Part shown: in pieces, positions 61,604 through 64,000 of the stretch | Layout of the letters: every line of letters begins with the position of its first letter | Position numbering within the stretch: position 1 is the first letter of the stretch | Origin: Hydrogenophaga sp. | GTDB lineage: Bacteria; Pseudomonadota; Gammaproteobacteria; Burkholderiales; Burkholderiaceae_C | Length of the DNA: 64,000 bases | Reading direction: 5' to 3' | Assembly (NCBI RefSeq): GCF_018780385.1 | Contig: NZ_JADMJO010000016.1 | Location: 1 to 64,000 of the forward strand | The notes under the pieces: generated by a model | The model's input: only the letters and a program-made list of their open reading frames with translations | The model's database searches: none | Told to the model about the DNA's origin: nothing | Program-made: the position numbers and the translations under genes

Positions 61604-63013
61604 ATGAAACACTTTTTCGGCCTTTTGCTCACCAGCACCACCCTGGCATTCAGCACGCAAGTCGCTGCCCAGGCCACCCTCTACGCCAACGACAACTTCG
61701 CTGGACAGTCGCTGCGCATGACCTCCGCGGTCCCCAGCCTGCACCGACACAAGTTCAACGACCGCGCCTCGTCCATCGTGGTGGTCGGCAACCGCTGGGA
61801 AGTCTGTGAAGACGACGGCTTCCGGGGTCGATGCACCGTGCTGCGCCCGGGCCGCTACGACGCGCTCTCCGACATCGGCCTGGAAGACGGCATTTCCTCG
61901 GCGCGGATGATCGCCGCCAACGTGCGGATCAACGACGACCGATACGCCCCGCTGCCTGGCGCCACGCAGGCCCCCGTGCAACTCACGTTCTTCGAACGAG
62001 ACGGCTTCCAGGGTCGCTCCTACAGCACCACCGGACAGATCCCCAACCTGCGCCGCACCGGCTTCAACGAACGGGCCTCCTCGGCTGTGGTCACGGGCGA
62101 GCGCTGGGAAGTCTGTGAAGAAAACCGGTACCAAGGTCAATGCATGATCCTGCGGCCCGGCCGTTATCCGTCGCTGGAGGCCATGGGTCTGAACGACGAC
62201 ATCAGCTCGGTGCGGGCACTGCCGCGCAGTGCCCGTGTGGCCGACAACCGCTATGCGCCTCTGCCGGTGGTGTCACAGATCATGTTCTACGAGCGTGAAG
62301 GCTTTGCCGGCCGCACGTTCACCACCGAAACTCCACTGGCCAACCTGCAACGCGCCGGCTTCAACGACCGCGCGGCCTCGGTCGTGGTGGCGGGTGAGCG
62401 CTGGGAAGTGTGCGCCGACGCGCGCTTCCGTGGCCAATGTGTGGTGCTGCGCCCCGGGCGCTACGCCTCGCTGGCGTCCATGGGTTTGAACGACCGCATT
62501 GTGTCGGTGCGGGAAGCCGAGGGCACCACGCGCGCCAGTGACGAGCGCAACTCGCCCGCCCCGATGCCGGTCTACGACAGCCGCCGCCGCGACAACGAAC
62601 GCCTGTATGAAGCCGACATCACGTCATCCCGCGCCGTGCTGGCCACCTCGGGCCAGCGCTGCTGGGTCGAGAGCACGCAGGTGCCGGCCGAGCGCAGTGG
62701 TGCCAACATCCCGGGCGCCGTGGTGGGCGCCCTGCTCGGCGGCATTCTGGGCCACCAGGTCGGCAATGGCACGGGCAAGGACATCGCCACCGTGGGCGGC
62801 GCGGTCGCCGGTGGGGCCATCGGCGCACAGGTCGGCCGCGACGGCAAGCCCACCAGCCAGGACGTGCAACGCTGCGAAAACGTGCCCGGTGGCGCACAAC
62901 CCGCTTACTGGGATGTGACCTACAACTTCCGTGGTGTCGAGCACCGCATCCAGACGGCTTCTGCGCCCGGCAGCCGCATCACGGTCAACGAACAGGGCGA
63001 ACCGCGCCAGTGA
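61604..63013 (+). CDS. Exported triple beta-gamma-crystallin protein with glycine-zipper C terminus
   Basis: This 469-residue exported protein has a signal peptide (residues 1-23, VAAQA cleavage). Three beta-gamma-crystallin-type domains follow at about 25-103, 127-205 and 226-304. Each has ANDNFAGQ/ERDGFQGR/EREGFAGR, then RWEVC(E/A), a second Cys nine residues later and LRPGRY. A charged linker leads to a glycine-zipper/2TM segment (371-414, GAVVGALLGGILGHQVGNGT) like the 17-kDa surface antigen family, and a conserved tail. The zipper probably anchors it to the outer membrane. Crystallin domains often bind calcium. AGGAGAC precedes the ATG. Confidence 0.88.
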   Translation: MKHFFGLLLTSTTLAFSTQVAAQATLYANDNFAGQSLRMTSAVPSLHRHKFNDRASSIVVVGNRWEVCEDDGFRGRCTVLRPGRYDALSDIGLEDGISSARMIAANVRINDDRYAPLPGATQAPVQLTFFERDGFQGRSYSTTGQIPNLRRTGFNERASSAVVTGERWEVCEENRYQGQCMILRPGRYPSLEAMGLNDDISSVRALPRSARVADNRYAPLPVVSQIMFYEREGFAGRTFTTETPLANLQRAGFNDRAASVVVAGERWEVCADARFRGQCVVLRPGRYASLASMGLNDRIVSVREAEGTTRASDERNSPAPMPVYDSRRRDNERLYEADITSSRAVLATSGQRCWVESTQVPAERSGANIPGAVVGALLGGILGHQVGNGTGKDIATVGGAVAGGAIGAQVGRDGKPTSQDVQRCENVPGGAQPAYWDVTYNFRGVEHRIQTASAPGSRITVNEQGEPRQ

Positions 63014-63042
63014 TCGTTGGCGCTGTGGGCCTGTTCAGCAGC

Positions 63043-63999
63043 TCAGAGCGCGTCGCGCAAACGGTGCCAGAGCATGCCCAGCGCCAGGCTGGGCGTGCGC
63101 AGCAGCGGCCCGCCGGGAAACCGGTGGTGCTGCAGCCGCGCGAACACATCGAAGCGCCCGGCCTGCCCGGCCACCGCCTCGGCCACCAGCTGGCCCGCGA
63201 GGCCCGTGAGCGCCACCCCGTGGCCGCTGAACCCCTGCAGGTAATAGACGTTGTCACCCAGCCGCCCGAAGTCGGGTGCGCGGTTCATGCTGATGTCCAC
63301 AAACCCACCCCACACGAAGTCGATCGGCACCTGCGCCAGCGCCGGGAACACCTCGCCCATGCGCCGTGCCATCAAGGCCGGCAGGTTCGCCGGCGTGCGT
63401 GTGGTGTAGCTCACGCGCCCCCCGAACAACATCCGGTGGTCGGCGCTGAAGCGGAAATAGTCGAGCACGAAGTTGTTGTCGCACACCGCCGCGTTGCGCG
63501 GGATCAGGCGCGCGCAGAGGTTGGGGTCCAGTGGCGCCGTGCCCACGATGTAGGTGCCCACCGGCATGATGCGCGGCGCGATCTCGGGCGCCACCGCCGG
63601 GCCGTATTCCGCCAGCATGCAGTTGCCCGCCAGCACGCCAAAGCGCGCGGTCACCTGGCCTTGTGCCGTGCGCGCCACCACCGTGGCGCCGCGCTGCAGG
63701 CCGGTCACGGGTGAGTGCTCGAAGATGCGCACACCCGCGGCCTGCGCGGCGCGCGCCAGGCCGAGCGCGTACTTCAGCGGGTGCAGGTGGCCCGAGCGCT
63801 GCTCGCGCGCGGCGGCCACATAACGCGGGCTGTTGATCAGGCGCGGCAGGTCGGCGCCTTCGGCCCAGTCGACGTTGATGCCGCGCCGCTGCAGACCTTC
63901 CATCTCCTCGTGAAGGGCGCGCTGCTTGCGAGCGGAGTCGGCCACGTACACATACCCGTTGACCCGATCACAGTCGATGGCGTGTTGCTCGATGCGCGC
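63043..63999 (-). CDS. puuB: FAD-dependent oxidoreductase, PuuB-like, truncated by the window edge
   Basis: The C-terminal 318 residues or so of a DAO-type flavoenzyme are visible. RSGHLHPLKYALGLARAAQAAG, NCMLAEYGPAVAPEIAPRIMP, FRFSADHRMLFGGRVSY and the C-terminal NVYYLQGFSGHGVALTGLAG match gamma-glutamylputrescine oxidase (PuuB/OrdL). The N-terminal FAD fold lies beyond the right edge. A GTG at 63951 is not the start, since similar coding continues upstream (ARIEQHAIDCDRVNGYVYVA). It would supply the Puu step between PuuA and PuuC. It converges with the crystallin-like gene. Confidence 0.88.
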   Translation of the reverse strand, partial: ARIEQHAIDCDRVNGYVYVADSARKQRALHEEMEGLQRRGINVDWAEGADLPRLINSPRYVAAAREQRSGHLHPLKYALGLARAAQAAGVRIFEHSPVTGLQRGATVVARTAQGQVTARFGVLAGNCMLAEYGPAVAPEIAPRIMPVGTYIVGTAPLDPNLCARLIPRNAAVCDNNFVLDYFRFSADHRMLFGGRVSYTTRTPANLPALMARRMGEVFPALAQVPIDFVWGGFVDISMNRAPDFGRLGDNVYYLQGFSGHGVALTGLAGQLVAEAVAGQAGRFDVFARLQHHRFPGGPLLRTPSLALGMLWHRLRDAL

Positions 64000-64000
64000 A

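Noticed and set aside
1..64000. CRISPR arrays, tRNA or rRNA genes, transposases, prophage genes
   Set aside because: None recognised by eye; no regularly spaced repeats and no integrase or transposase motifs in the translated frames.

Overview
The window is GC-rich, densely coded chromosomal DNA from a betaproteobacterium, most likely a member of the Comamonadaceae (Hydrogenophaga-like). Pointers are the Bug-type solute-binding protein, the mnmG-rsmG-parA-parB block, two families of short dispersed palindromic repeats of a kind I recall from this family, and the overall protein repertoire. No rRNA, tRNA, CRISPR array, transposase or prophage was recognised. Four parS-type palindromes beside parA/parB and mnmG suggest an origin-proximal position, although dnaA and oriC are not in the window.

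Layout. 1-8.7 kb: end of a threonine ammonia-lyase gene, an MscS-like multi-helix membrane protein, a thioesterase, GTP-dependent PEP carboxykinase (pckG), a LysR regulator, a metallophosphoesterase and a universal stress protein. 8.7-17.2 kb: TetR and ArgP-like regulators, a D-amino-acid dehydrogenase, a murein-type carboxypeptidase, a flavin reductase, an EamA exporter, a Bug protein, and a LysR/NAD(P)-binding protein pair. 17.3-25.8 kb: a divergent catabolic locus. Acetoacetate-CoA ligase points left. A TetR regulator, a complete NMT1-type ABC importer, a cyclase-family hydrolase and fumarylacetoacetase point right. 25.8-33.9 kb: a small accessory cassette (two unknown genes), a uracil/xanthine permease, an AsmA-like protein, a cobalamin adenosyltransferase, a D-lactate/glycolate-type FAD oxidase and YegP.

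33.9-39.6 kb (minus strand) holds mnmG, rsmG, a LysE exporter, parA, an alpha/beta hydrolase and parB, with parS sites inside coding sequence. 39.7-46.5 kb holds a proline-rich exported protein, an FMN reductase, the lysyl-phosphatidylglycerol pair mprF/acvB, a YeiW-type cysteine-cluster protein, a class II aldolase and an orphan gene. 46.6-64 kb is mostly one long minus-strand polyamine utilisation cluster. It encodes puuD, puuA, a putrescine-type transaminase, potFGHI, puuC, gabT, a second (type III) glutamine-synthetase-like enzyme and a kinase-like protein, with a divergent MocR regulator. A puuB-like oxidase runs off the right edge, and between it and mocR lies an exported triple beta-gamma-crystallin protein.

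The two best systems-level observations are these. (1) The 17-26 kb locus joins fumarylacetoacetase, which releases acetoacetate, to a divergent acetoacetate-CoA ligase through one intergenic region carrying paired TetR-like operators. This predicts a co-regulated import-and-degradation pathway for an unidentified substrate. (2) Palindromic repeats appear both between genes and inside a gene: one is translated in frame within acetoacetate-CoA ligase, and another family shows a compensatory base-pair change between two copies. All family calls come from reading motifs by eye; no database search was run.
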